A stretch of DNA of 64,000 nt from Cervus elaphus (Eukaryota > Chordata > Mammalia > Artiodactyla > Cervidae): contig NC_057841.1 in assembly GCF_910594005.1 (NCBI RefSeq), positions 13,811,001 to 13,875,000 on the forward strand. Direction: 5' to 3'. Numbering within the stretch: the first letter of the stretch is position 1; every line of letters begins with the position of its first letter. This document shows, one piece after another, positions 1 through 10,780 of the stretch. Position numbers and translations under genes: made by a program. A model generated the notes under the pieces. It saw only the letters and a list, made by a program, of their open reading frames with translations. It ran no database searches and was not told where the DNA came from.

Positions 1-58
1 ATCACTGCCTGCCTACCTCAGTGTTGCTTCACAATTCTTTCTCCATATTATTTTGTTC

Positions 59-249
59 CTTCAGTGGTAAGGAACCTACCAATGCAGAAGACCCAGGTTC
101 AATCCCCGGGTTAGGAAGATCCCCCAGGGAAGGAAATGGCAACCCACTGCAATATTCTTGCCTGAGAATCCCATGGACAGAGGAGACTGGTGGGCTACAG
201 TCCATGGGGTTGCAAAGAGTCAGACACAACTGAGCAACTAAACAACAAA
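59..249 (+). mobile_element. Bov-tA SINE, 5'-truncated
   Basis: This is a tRNA-Glu-headed ruminant SINE. The tRNA part begins at TCAGTGGTAAGG, so about 15 bases of the head are missing or diverged, and the BovA body follows. A perfect 12-bp TSD, ATTATTTTGTTC, lies at 47-58 and 250-261. Confidence 0.92.
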
Positions 250-261
250 ATTATTTTGTTC

Positions 262-1323
262 AGCATGTCTAGCCTTTTATGTTTTTGTTTTAAATCAGGA
301 CAATTGATCTGACTGAAAGTATAGTTTTGTCAGGGTTTTGATTTTAAGATGCATCACAGGTTAAAGTAAGTTATCTTTTCTAAGGTCAGGAATCATAATT
401 TAATACAAAACTATTATCCTTTAAAAACCCAAGCTTTCTTCTGTATTATTTTAAAGTAATTTTGACATTTGCTCTATAAGAGGTTCCCCCCCGCCCTGGG
501 TTATTTGCCTGCATTATTAAAATATTTAGCCAGGGAAAAGTAGAACATTTGCTACATTATAGCAGTCTGATTCAAATTTTTCTTTACCATAAAATCTAAG
601 AGCTTCCGATATGTTTACCTATGGCTGATTCATGTTGATATTTGGCAGAAACCAGCAAACATACAAAAATTTAACTTTCTAAAATGTGAAAAAATGATCT
701 CTCAATAAAAACAAACAAAAAAGAGTTGCTATAAGGCAGACATTCAATCAACAAGACTAGAAATCATTTTTAAAATGAACTCTTCTCATCCTGATTACAG
801 AGGTTCAGAATACTTTATCTGGACATGATCTTTCATGTTAATGATTTTATTACAGCTGGATAGAAACTGTATTTCTCCCCCAAATCTGTCATCTCATATT
901 CTTTTCAGCACCTGAAACAGCATATGTTAAAGCAATGAGGCATGGGCACCTATTGGGCTTTCATATGCCAGAATAAATAAAATGAATGTTAATGCCAGAA
1001 TTAAATGTATTAAAAATGCAGATGTTTTGGAATATAATTTCTTACTACTTCCTGGTTTAAAGTTGCCATTTTATATTTTCTGTGGAGCTCAGTCTTGAAT
1101 GATGAGTGTGATTTTCTCTGGATTTTTCAAGGAAAATACATGCCCAGCTTTGTTAAAAGTATTTGCTTTTTTACACATTCATTTATTCTACATATAATTT
1201 GAGTGCCAACCATGTATTAACATGTCATTGCCAAATATGGAAATGGTACAACATTCGGTTAAAAATACTAGGACATATATAGGTTTAACATATAAATAAT
1301 TTAACACTCCACTTTAAATTGTT
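262..1323. other. AT-rich stretch, no gene or repeat recognised
   Basis: I see no open frame of note, no splice-framed exon and no repeat I can name. A short C-rich run sits near 487. Confidence 0.6.
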
Positions 1324-1332
1324 TTTAAGCAT

Positions 1333-1554
1333 TTTGTGCTGTGGTATGCTTTGTTGCTTGAATCGCATCCGACTCTTTGCGACCCCGTGGACTGTAGCCC
1401 GCCAGGCTCCTCTGTCCATGGGGATTCTCCAGGCAAGAATACTGAAGTGGGTTGCTATGCCCTCCTCCAGGGGATCGTCTCGACCCAGGGATCCAACCCG
1501 GGTCTTCCGCATTGCAGGCAGATTCTTTACCTACTCAGTTACCAGGGAAGCCCC
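1333..1554 (-). mobile_element. Bov-tA SINE
   Basis: An essentially full-length antisense copy: the BovA tail is on the left and the tRNA head (ending in GGGAAGCCCC as written) is on the right. TSD TTTAAGCAT lies at 1324-1332 and 1555-1563. Open frames on both strands here are SINE translations. Confidence 0.93.
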
Positions 1555-1563
1555 TTTAAGCAT

Positions 1564-2913
1564 ATTAGTCATTTATACTATCATTATTTATCACATGATA
1601 TTTTTCATATAAACATGTGCTGATGGTAAATTCTTATTGGGATGCAAATTTCTAGAGGCAAGAAATTTGGTACTAATTTAATATATGTATGTATACATAT
1701 AAAAGATTCTATGCCATGCAGATTTCTGGAAGGTGGATAATTTCTTTAGTGATAAATCAGTGGTATGAGTGACATATAGACGAAAGTAATTGAGACCATA
1801 ATTTAATATAGTATTTAAATAAAGTCTCTGGTAATTAAATAAAAACATTACAGATCATACCATGTTAGTCATGAGAGAATTAACATATTTATTTGCTCCA
1901 TCTGGAAAAAATAAAACTCCACAAATGTAAATTATTTTACATTCATAGAGTTGAGATACAGAAAAATGAAGGTAGAGCAATAATTCTCAGATAATTTTTT
2001 AAAGATATAGTGAAACTCTTTTACAATTTATGTTTGTAATATCGAGTGGCTTTGATAAATTGCCATCAAAGTTTCACTAATGAAATTGTCTTATTATCTT
2101 ACTCCTCCATAAAAACACAACATTTTTCTGGTCCTATCCCTTAAACCTATGGACCAATCATTTACTTTTGTAATAGAATCAGGCAAACCACTTCAAGAAT
2201 CTTCACTATGTATATAAACATCAGCAATATAGAGATTTAAAAATAGAATTTAATATTCTATCCTTAAATCTCTGTATTGGAGATTTATGGAAAATCCAGA
2301 TATTTCAGTTAGTGCCTTGAAAAAGAGGATTTACACTATTATCCAGAAGTGAAATGAATATTCCATGGAAGTGAACCTGTTTTTAAGCAGTGAGCAAACA
2401 AGACTAGCTTCCTAAGAGTCAGAGGTGTTTTCAGAAGTCACTCTGCAGTTTTTATTTCAGATGTGGTCTTTGATGTGTATGTGTATTTGGGTATTAATAT
2501 TTAATGCTTCTCACTTACCTTCCTCTTTTTAATATACTCTCTTATTTGAATATTCTTATATGTAAACTTTTCTTGATTACTTATAAAATAATTCACTCAT
2601 AGTGTATAAGATTCTATATTTAGAAATAAGTTAAATAAAATAAATATGACCTTTTCCTACAAAAACTACCTGAAAGTAATTTCTTTTTTTTTTTAACCAG
2701 CTCCATAGTATTATAGACTGACTTGATTAAATTTGAATTTTGCTTTGGATAATTTCATTTGCAATACACGTATTTGAACAGTTAAATAGAATGTATGTAC
2801 ACTATTCTATACCTGTAAATGTTCATGAATGTTTCTAGTTATAATTGTTATTATTTTGTTTTATATGTACATCACATGAACCAGGCTACTTCTTTTTTAT
2901 ATTTAAAAGCCAG
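1564..2913. other. AT-rich stretch with one strong palindrome
   Basis: No gene or named repeat is recognised. The only structure is the inverted repeat at 2225-2279, listed separately. Confidence 0.6.
2225..2279. repeat. Palindrome: 25-bp arms, 5-nt loop
   Basis: The left arm at 2225-2249 and the right arm at 2255-2279 match in 22 of 25 pairs around the loop TTAAT. On the minus strand two of the three mismatches become G-U wobbles, and on the plus strand the third does. It matches no miniature transposon I recognise. It could be a palindromic mobile-element relic or a chance AT-rich hairpin. Confidence 0.7.
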
Positions 2914-2922
2914 AACAATGTT

Positions 2923-3293
2923 CAGTTCAGTCCAGTTCAGTCACTCAGTTGTGTCCGACTCTTTGCGACCCCATGAATAGCAGCACGCCAGGCCTCCCTG
3001 TCCATCACAAACTCCTGGAGTTTACTCAAACTCATGCCCATTGAGTCGGTGATGCCATCCAACCATCTCATCCTCTGTCGTCCCCTTCTCCTCCTGCCCC
3101 CAATCCCTCCCAGCATCAGTGTCTTTTCCAATGAGTCAACTCTTTGCATGAGGTGGCCAAAGTATTGGAGTTTCAGCTTCAGCATCAGTCCTTCCAATGA
3201 ACACCCAGGACTGATCTCCTTTAGGATGGACTGATTGGATCTCCTTGCAGTCCAAGGGACTCTCAAGAGTCTTCTCCAACACCATAGTTCAAA
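2923..3293 (-). mobile_element. BovB LINE 3' end, 5'-truncated
   Basis: An antisense copy of the last 370 bp of BovB (RTE clade), with the tail of CAGTT-type repeats on the left. The translated minus strand reads as the C-terminal part of the reverse transcriptase ORF (key residues WCWRRLLRVPWTARRSNQ). TSD AACAATGTT lies at 2914-2922 and 3298-3306. The frame is a fragment and cannot be functional. Confidence 0.94.
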
Positions 3294-3306
3294 ATAAAAC
3301 AATGTT

Positions 3307-4417
3307 AGAAGATTGCAATTCAGAAGATGTATTTTCCTTGCTTTCACTTTTGAAAGAATATATTGTTGTCTACTGAAAATAGCATGAGCTTATTTCCTTA
3401 TCCTGAAGGAAATCTGTGTTAGCAAAGCTTAATGTTTCGTAATGACTTTTTCTGTTTTCCATATCCACTTAAGCATCATTAACACATTTAATAAGATTGT
3501 ATTCTATCTGCTAAATCCATAAATCTGGCAGCAATTTACAAGTTAATACCTGTGTAATACACTTGTAATCTTTTGGCTTCAGATGTGTCATCAATATGAT
3601 TATTGTACCAGGGATGAATTATGCATTATATTTATTTTGGTGAGTCATTTGTGTTTAAATTTAAGGACAAATGTCAGTTTCAGACAGTGTTGTCCTACAT
3701 TTTCTTCCCATCCATGTTTTCTTAAGAAAAACACCAGACCTTCAAAGGCTATTGCACTGTAACTCCAACCACTGAAACAGGTTTTGAAAGATACAGCTTA
3801 CTTTACTGAATTTTAATTGCACAGTTCAAAAATAATTTGGGGACAAATAGGAAGTTTATTTATAGGTGTAAATAAAACAAATACCTCTTTATTTTACGTA
3901 TATTTTTAATGTATAAACATTACTTTCTCAATATGTATTGTTGAAAATCTCTATATTATTACCTGTTTTTATAAATAACCATTTATTCTTAAAGTTCATA
4001 TTTCTTTAAGATTTACACTCTAAAGGCCAGCCTATAGCACTTGTGTGGTTTCACAGTCTGACACCCCCAGTCTGTCAAAATAATGGTTCTACTGGTTTCC
4101 TGTGGAAACATATTCAAGTCTTCCTATGTATAAAAGTCTTGGAAGTATTTTTATATAACTATTCATCACTTTTAGTGTTTTATTCCGTCACCAAAATATC
4201 GAATTTCTTCTATGGTCTTTTTCATATAAGAATTTTGAATCATTCAAATCATGATGATTCTCTTCTGGAAATGGTCTTGACTTCTTAAAATGCTGCTCTT
4301 TGAAAAGACAAAAATAAAACACTTCAGGTCTAGGCTGAAGTGGTCTAAGACTCTTGCCTGTCCACTGACTGCAATCTCTTCTCGGCCAGGTCACAGAAAG
4401 CATTTACTAGGTCTGTC
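3307..4417. other. AT-rich stretch, nothing recognised
   Basis: I see no gene and no repeat I can name. The short open frame at 4043-4288 has no recognisable domain. Confidence 0.55.
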
Positions 4418-4426
4418 AGCATTATT

Positions 4427-4551
4427 GCGTGCATGTCCTCAGTTATGTCCGACTCTTTGGAACCCCATGAACTGTAGCCAGTTAGTCTCCTCTGTCCATG
4501 GGATTTCCCAGGCAAGAATACTGGAGTGGATTGCCATTTCCTTCTCCAGTT
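4427..4551 (-). mobile_element. BovA monomer SINE
   Basis: An antisense BovA unit without any tRNA head; it ends at CCTTCTCCAG, the usual start of the unit. TSD AGCATTATT lies at 4418-4426 and 4552-4560, followed on both sides by CGTG with one extra G on the left. It lies head to head with the next copy. Confidence 0.88.
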
Positions 4552-4583
4552 AGCATTATTCGTGTTCCCATCTAATACAAAAC

Positions 4584-4700
4584 TGGAGAAGGAAATGCTC
4601 CAGTATTCTTGCCTGGAGAATTCCATGGACAGAGGAGCCTGGCAGGCTACAGTCCGTGGGGTCGCAAAGAGTCAGACATGACTCAGCAGCTATCACACTA
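4584..4700 (+). mobile_element. BovA monomer SINE with small internal deletion
   Basis: A sense BovA unit starting at TGGAGAAGGAAATG. About nine bases (the usual GCAACCCAC) are missing after that point. No clear TSD is present. It forms an inverted repeat with the copy at 4427-4551. Confidence 0.87.
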
Positions 4701-4839
4701 GTACTAAATCCGATTAGTTCTTCTCCAGTGTTACAGTGATTACATTGCTTCACTTTCCTGAGGCAATAATGTTAACTTACCCCTAAATATTATCTTCTCC
4801 ATCATTCTGATAATGCTACTCTCTTGATCTTCCTGCACC

Positions 4840-5040
4840 TATAATCTTGGTGTTTTTCTTTACAAGCTCCTATTTCATCTCTATAATGATCCCCTTCAAG
4901 GTTTCATCTTATGTCCTCTTTTTTTATTTGTCCTCAAACTGTCCTATACTACTCCCCAATGGAAATTCAACCGTATTAATGATTTCAATTAAGATAATGA
5001 CTCCCAAATATATCCTTCTAGGGTAGTTCCTTTGATCTAT
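4840..5040 (+). mobile_element. Possible L2 LINE relic
   Basis: Text such as ATGACTCCCAAATATAT resembles a known L2 stretch (ATGACTCCCAAATTTAT). The rest is very diverged. I offer this as a weak assignment from memory of the consensus. Confidence 0.35.
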
Positions 5041-5493
5041 ATTTTCAATTATTTATCAAATATCTCTTACTGATTCTTCAAAGAATATAAAATCATATAT
5101 GATTTCCCCCTGAATGATGGTTACTTATTCCGAAACATACTATGTGTGCAGGCTTGGGGCAAAAAAGAATATTTACATTGTGAAGGTAAATGTAAAGGTA
5201 CAAAGAAAGAAGTTGTTTTTTTTTTCCCCTAAATATAGTCGGTGAACAAATGAGAATCCCTTTAGAAATAACCTAGCGTAATGCAGCAAGAGTGGGAAAC
5301 CAGGAATATTCTAGAAAAAGAAGACCTATGAGTTCAGGGGTCTGGGTCTTTGGAGGGTGTGTCTTTCATGATATGGAAGGGGAGAGATAGTATCAACAGT
5401 TTGCTGAAGAGCCAACCTTTTGATCCTACTTTAGATATTTTGCTTACATATGGTTCACTTGAATTTTTTTGGGGGGGGACACAGGTTTCAAAT

Positions 5494-5740
5494 GGTCCCT
5501 CAGTCTAATGTCATCACCTTTCTAGCGTGCTCTTACATTGTCTTTCCAAGGTAACCAATTTTATCTATGAGAAAACAAACATACACACACTTTAATTTTA
5601 ATGGTAACATGTAATTTGGCTTCATAAAAGAACAGTAAATCAAGCCGAATAGATTTTTCATTGTGTGCTCATTTGTTTTATTAATCTCATGTCTCAAGCT
5701 TGTCTGGGCACCTAGATCCTCGTTCAAGCTCACCTTACTT
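5494..5740 (+). repeat. Unassigned direct repeat, copy A
   Basis: It aligns with 7867-8130 in the same orientation. Shared words include CCAAGGTAACCAATTT, AATTTGGCTTCA, CATTGTGTGCT and TTTTATTAATCTCA. I do not recognise the family. It could be the LTR of an old endogenous retrovirus, another dispersed repeat, or a local duplication. Confidence 0.75.
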
Positions 5741-6844
5741 TTTCTCAGAACAGTAGAAGCTATTCATATTTTTTTTTCTTTTACTCAAAAGTTTGCAATG
5801 AAAAGAAAAAGTTTGAGGTTTATCGATTGGGTCAATTCTAATTCACGTCATTGTGCACATGGATATGCACTTAAACATACACAGTCTCCCTAGAGCAATG
5901 AAAGGGAACATTTTTACCTTCTACAAGATATGATTCTGCTCACTGTCTCAAAGGACTAGAAGTTACTCTTACAGAAAGCAGTGGCATTTACAGTGCTGGG
6001 ACCAGGACAGAATGTTAATCACGATTCACTGTTGTTCCTCAGTATACATAAAAATACTCCTTCTTTGAGATTCTGAATCTATGAGATTAAAAGTAAAAAT
6101 AGTGATCCATTTTTTTTCAACAGAAATATTAAACATAATTTTTATTAAAAATAACATTATTGTAGCTCCTTCTCACATATTTTTATATCCTTTATTCTTT
6201 TTCTCATATTTGAGATAAATAATTTATCCTTGAGAATATAAAGCCAAAGTGTAATTCACATTAAAGTGTGATAGTCACTAAAATTTTATTTCCTCTTGTA
6301 ATGAGATTTAAAATAGTGTATTATACTATTCTATGTATATACTAGTCTATGTATATACATATATACATATTCTATGTATATAGTATTTAAAATAGTGTGT
6401 TATACTATTCTATGTATATACTAGTCGATGAAATAATTGATTGAAATAATTACATACTAAATATTACTTGAAACTATTGAGTTATTTTAGCAGAGAATTA
6501 TGTAGTTGTCATGTAACTTACAGTGGAATATTTTCATATATTATGTTTCATGTAACTTATAGTACAATATTTAATATATCACATTTCAGATTATAATTAA
6601 TTTAATTGCAATCATTTTGATATTGGCATTTTATACATTTTCACATTATATATTTCATTTAATGTTTTTTAATATTCAAGTTCAATTTAGGTGTGTAAAT
6701 ATGTGTGGAATTAAAGGAAATGAAAGTAGATCATAAAACTAGGTGATATATGCCAGAGGCAAAAATCTATGAATTTGGATTCATTTTTTCTTTTCTTTTC
6801 TACTTAACTCTGAAAGCAGATTTTTCCCTTTCATGTAGAAAATA
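5741..6844. other. Very AT-rich stretch with local tandem duplications
   Basis: No gene is seen. Besides the 42-bp duplication at 6306-6426, CATGTAACTTA-type words recur near 6510 and 6549. Confidence 0.6.
6306..6426. repeat. 42-bp direct duplication, 79-bp period
   Basis: The copies at 6306-6347 and 6385-6426 are identical except for one base. Both read ATTTAAAATAGTGT...ACTAGTC. The DNA between them is TATA-rich and partly repeats the same words. Confidence 0.9.
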
Positions 6845-7018
6845 GTGACCCCATGGAATGTAGCCCACCAGGCTCCTCTGTCCATGGGATTCTCCAGGCA
6901 GGATTCCTGGAGTGGGTTTCCATTGCCTTTGCCAGGGGATCTTCCTGACCTGTGGATCAAAACCAGGGCTCCTTCACTGCACACAGATTCTTTACCATCT
7001 GAGCCACCAGGGAAGCCC
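6845..7018 (-). mobile_element. Bov-tA SINE, 3'-truncated
   Basis: An antisense copy with a complete tRNA head on the right (GAGCCACCAGGGAAGCCC as written). The last 30 or so bases of the element are missing on the left, where it begins at GTGACCCCATGG. No clear TSD is seen, which fits later loss of the tail. Confidence 0.88.
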
Positions 7019-7674
7019 AATATTATCTGTAGGTACAGTTATAAAATTGTTTTATGTACTTCAGGATATACTGTTTAGCTTTAGTTTAAGAATCCTCCAT
7101 ACATCTGAAGACTTAGGTTCCAACAAAATAACATTTTTGATAGTATCTCTTCATCTTCATGGAGAGGGGCACCAGCCAGTGTCAGACACGTCAACTCTCT
7201 GTTCTATCAGCCCAGATCTTAAAGATGTGAGAACATATGTTTTGTGTCGGCCAGTTGATTTTCAAACACTGACATGACGCCCTACAGCAGTGAAGAGAAT
7301 AGAGTCTCCCATTTGGGGGTTTACTGAGGCTTACTTGGCCCGAAGCTGTCTTATTTGAGCCCATACAGATAAGACAGCCAACAGCATGGGGTTTGTATGC
7401 AAAGGAATCATCAGCAACAGACGAAAAGATTGATTCTGCTCTAAGTTCTGTGCTTTGTTTTCTAAAAGGGAGATTGACTAAAGATATCTGAAAGACTCCC
7501 AGTCTTCTGTACAAAGGACTTATTGTTTAGCAGCTTGTCCAGCATAATAATCCAGTCGCTGAACTTGGCTATATTCAAACCACAGAGGTAAGAACTTACC
7601 AGATATTATGTTCATTGACCTTCCAAATAGCAACATGGGGTAGGGAATTTTATTCTCTCATTTTAAAATCAGAG
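7019..7674. other. Unassigned, fairly complex sequence
   Basis: No repeat is recognised. Base use is less AT-rich than the surroundings, especially at 7150-7560. A 107-codon minus-strand frame (7191-7514) has no recognisable domain, and nothing around it suggests an exon. Confidence 0.45.
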
Positions 7675-7801
7675 TTTTTTTTTTTTTTTCATTTTTTTTG
7701 GCTTCACTGCTCAACATGCAGAACTTCCCTGACTGGGGATCAAATCCATGCCCTCTGCAGTGGAGGCATGGAGACTCAACCACTGGACTACCAGGGAAGT
7801 C
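7675..7801 (-). mobile_element. CHR-type tRNA SINE
   Basis: An antisense cetartiodactyl SINE. The T-rich left end is the A-tail, and the head reads CCAGGGAAGT at the right. The body GACTGGGGATCAAATCC matches the CHR consensus rather than BovA. Confidence 0.8.
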
Positions 7802-7866
7802 TGAGTCAAGGAAATTTTAACTAAGAGAATTAGAATAATTTATAAGTAATGATGCTGGTTTTAAAA

Positions 7867-8130
7867 GGTCATTTTATCTGATGCCATGACCTTTCTACTT
7901 CGGTCTTATATTACCTTCCCAAGGTAACCAATTTCATTTATGAGGACATACACACACACACACTAATCTCATAAGGTATACATACAATTTGGCTTCACTA
8001 AAGAACAATAAAATAAACAGCAAGAGTATTTCCATTGTGTGCTTTAGTTTCTTTTATTAATCTCACGTCTCAAGCTTATCTGAGTACCTTAGTTATTTTA
8101 GGATACCAGCATCCTCCTTACCAGCTTACT
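7867..8130 (+). repeat. Unassigned direct repeat, copy B
   Basis: The partner of 5494-5740. Copy B contains a short CA run (about 7951-7962) and a few extra bases. The distance between copy starts is 2373 bp. A CHR SINE ends 66 bp upstream. No coding relic of a retrovirus is recognised between the two copies. Confidence 0.75.
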
Positions 8131-8313
8131 AAAGTTGACAAGTTTACTAAAAATGAAATTGAGCCTCCTGAGTGGGGTTGAAATGATTTTAAATAAAATA
8201 CTAATAATTCAAAAATTATTTCCAGGTAAGTCATAGAGGAATACTTTTGTAAATATTTTTTTTCTATATTCTGCCTAAACTTTCACTGAATTGGCGATAT
8301 ACATATATGTATA

Positions 8314-8496
8314 TCCCTGGTGGCTTAGATTGTAAAGTATCTGCCTGCAATGCAGGAGACCCAGGTTCGATTCTTGGGTCGGGAAGATCCCCTGGAGAAG
8401 GGAATGGGTACCCACTCCAATATTCTTGCCTGAAGAATTCCATGGACAGAGGAGCCTGGCAGTCTACAGTCCATGGGGTCACAGAGTTGGACATGA

Positions 8497-8497
<1 letters not shown>
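8314..8497 (+). mobile_element. Bov-tA SINE
   Basis: A sense copy with a nearly complete head (TCCCTGGTGGCTTAG) and a B-box-like GGTTCGATTC. Its tail runs straight into a CA microsatellite. It appears to have landed in the 3' UTR of an L1 that resumes at about 8534. Confidence 0.9.
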
Positions 8498-8536
<39 letters not shown>

Positions 8537-8542
8537 TGTGTA
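8498..8542. repeat. (CA)n then (GT)n microsatellite
   Basis: About 18 CA units are followed directly by GTGTGTGT, which gives a CACACGTGTG palindrome at the switch. It grew from the tail of the preceding SINE. Confidence 0.95.
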
Positions 8543-8620
8543 TAACTGATTCACTTTGTTGTAGAGCAGAAACTAGTACAACATTATAAATCAACTCTAA
8601 TAAAAATTAATTAAAAAACA
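8534..8620 (+). mobile_element. L1 3' UTR end
   Basis: ATAACTGATTCACTTTG and ATAAATCAACTC followed by AATAAAAATTAATTAAAAAA match the 3' terminus of artiodactyl L1 elements. Only the last 85 bp are clear. Confidence 0.75.
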
Positions 8621-9485
8621 GACATTTCACACAACTTTAAAATATGACAGCAAATGTGAAATAGTACTCCAGGGGATGTTTACTGTTGTGCAGAGAGTGT
8701 TCTGACCCCCATGACTCTGCTGGGTGAGGGACGTCCTTTTGAAGGACAGGCTCAATGTGAAGAATTCTCTTCTTAAGGAAAAAGAGTCAAAAACTCTCTG
8801 CAGTCCCGCAGTGCTAACAGAATGCAGGGACAGCTGGGCTTTGTACCTGGAGAGTGCTCTGAGTCAGAACGTCGCAGGACTAGGCAAACCATGCGGTAAA
8901 GACCTCCTAATTTTCAGTGATAGACAGCAAGCATTTAGCTAAGAACCTTGGAAAAATAATGACACAGTTAAAAAGAACTGAGAATGTCCTGGAGTGAATA
9001 ATAGTGACTGATCCAATCTATAAGAAATAAAACAAGGTGGCAAACGCTCCTCAAAATTTCACAAATCATGGAGAGAGAAGAAAAAGATGAATTCAGAACA
9101 AGACAGACTAGTGGCAATGGACTTATTCGCAGCTAACTGGGGGCTTTTTTCTTCTTAGATCCTATGAAATAAGAATTGGAAATTATTCAAACACCATAGA
9201 TTGCCAATAATGGACTGTCACATGCAAAATTACCTAAATGAAAAGGCTGTATATATTTTGCATTTTATTGTCTGAGCTAAATCATCCACAACTAATCCTT
9301 ACAGTTGATTTCATAAATCCAAAGGCAGAAATAACATTTCCTGTGGGGACTGGTTTAGGTAAGCAGCACTCAAGCTGTGAACTATAGTCCGGGGGGCCAA
9401 CTCCTTCAAGGATGGAGAAAAAGACAAAAACATCAGGTGTTCACTGAAATTTCATTGAAAGCTTCCACTGAAATTCAACTAGAGT
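8621..9485. other. Unassigned unique sequence
   Basis: No gene is supported. The 72-codon frame at 8724-8942 has no known domain. CpG is locally retained at 8867-8900. Confidence 0.45.
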
Positions 9486-9497
9486 AGCATGCATCTA

Positions 9498-9724
9498 GGG
9501 CTTCCCAAGTGGCATTAGTAGTAAAGAATCCATGTGCCAATTCAGTGCAGGAGACATAAGAGACGAGGGTTAGATCCTTAGGTCAGAAAAATCCCCTAGA
9601 CAAGGTCATGGCAACCCACTTCAGGATTCTTGCCTAGAGAATCCCATGGTCAGACGAACCTGGTGGACTACTGTCCATAAGACTGCAAAGAGTCGGGCAT
9701 GACTGAAGTGATTTAGCACATCAC
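9498..9724 (+). mobile_element. Bov-tA SINE, diverged
   Basis: A full-length sense copy from GGGCTTCCCAAG to a tail ending in GATTTAGCACATC. It is more diverged than most copies here. The short direct repeat AGCATGC lies at 9486-9492 and 9725-9731. Confidence 0.87.
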
Positions 9725-9731
9725 AGCATGC

Positions 9732-10430
9732 TTAACTGTATTGGTAGATGAAATTTGAGCAAGAATTTGCTTTTTCAAAAACTGTCACATGAGAAGAATA
9801 ACTTGAAACGTACTATTACAATTTATATCTGTATTAGATGAATCCTGTGTGATTCTCTTAGTGGAAGTCTGGATTTCAGACAGGTCATGCCAGAAATGTC
9901 TGCCTACTTACTGCATTTTAAATATTTTTTTCGAAGTCTCAACTACACATCTTGAGATGTCACATAATAAATAAAACGAACAAATCAACTGAACTTTCAC
10001 TTATTTTATGGACCGAGCCCTAAACAGATTAACACATACTACATAATTCTTACTAGTCTGTAAATGGTATGTGACTCCAAACCTCATTAGGTGAAATTCT
10101 ACTCTAATGGGCAGCATATATATATGTGTGTGTGTGTGTGTGTTTGTGTGTGTGTCCATGTGTGTGTGATTTCTTGTGATAATTATTTATGTCATCCTAG
10201 ATAACACTCAACAGGCTTTGTAGTTATTGAACTTGGCAAAAATGCTTTTTAAATAAATATCTGCATTTTATTTCAGAATAATATGTAGGTTTTTAAATGT
10301 GTGATCTTTTTGTAAAAATGTTATAAATTTACCTTTTGAAAGTTATCATTTTAATTTACAGTTTATTAACTCATTTTAAGTGTACAATTTATTAAGTTTG
10401 ACAATAGCTACATACATATGACAAATGAAT
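9732..10430. other. AT-rich stretch with a TG microsatellite
   Basis: No gene is seen. The TA/TG tract at 10116-10168 is listed separately. Confidence 0.55.
10116..10168. repeat. (TA)n(TG)n microsatellite
   Basis: Alternating TA then TG with two interruptions (TGTTTG and TCCATG). Confidence 0.95.
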
Positions 10431-10439
10431 TAAAATACA

Positions 10440-10780
10440 AAGCATGTTCACTATTTCAAAAAGTGTACTGTGTAGCATAGTACCCATAGGTAACAATACT
10501 CTTAAAATTTGTTTTATTTTTTAAAGTATTGTTCAATTTAACATATATTAAGAGGATGATCTCACATTGTGTGTTCTTAACAAAAGAAGCAAAAAACCAC
10601 AAAAGGATGCAAGAAAAATTTTAGAGGTGATGGATATAGACATGTTTAGTACTTTAGTGGTGGTGATGGTTTCATGGACGGTGTATGCATATGCCTAATT
10701 CACCAGGATGTATATATTAAATGTGCATGTAATTTTTTGTATATCAATTATACCAAAGTAAAGTTGAAGAAAGAATAAGA
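10440..10780 (+). mobile_element. Old L1 3' UTR relic
   Basis: GGTGATGGATATAGACATG, GTGGTGATGGTTTCATGG and TATATCAATTATACCAAAGTAAAG follow the order of an old mammalian L1 3' end. The sequence upstream from 10440 (AGCATAGTACCCATAGGTAACAATA) is probably the same element. Confidence 0.65.

Noticed and set aside
21..233. Many 60-120 codon frames with endings such as GGLQSMGLQRVRH or ESDMTE
   Set aside because: These are forward or reverse translations of Bov-tA/BovA SINEs, repeated at almost every SINE position. They are not genes.
7191..7514. 107-codon minus-strand frame as a gene or retroviral relic
   Set aside because: No motif of gag, pol or env type and no other support. It lies between the two unassigned repeats but proves nothing about them.
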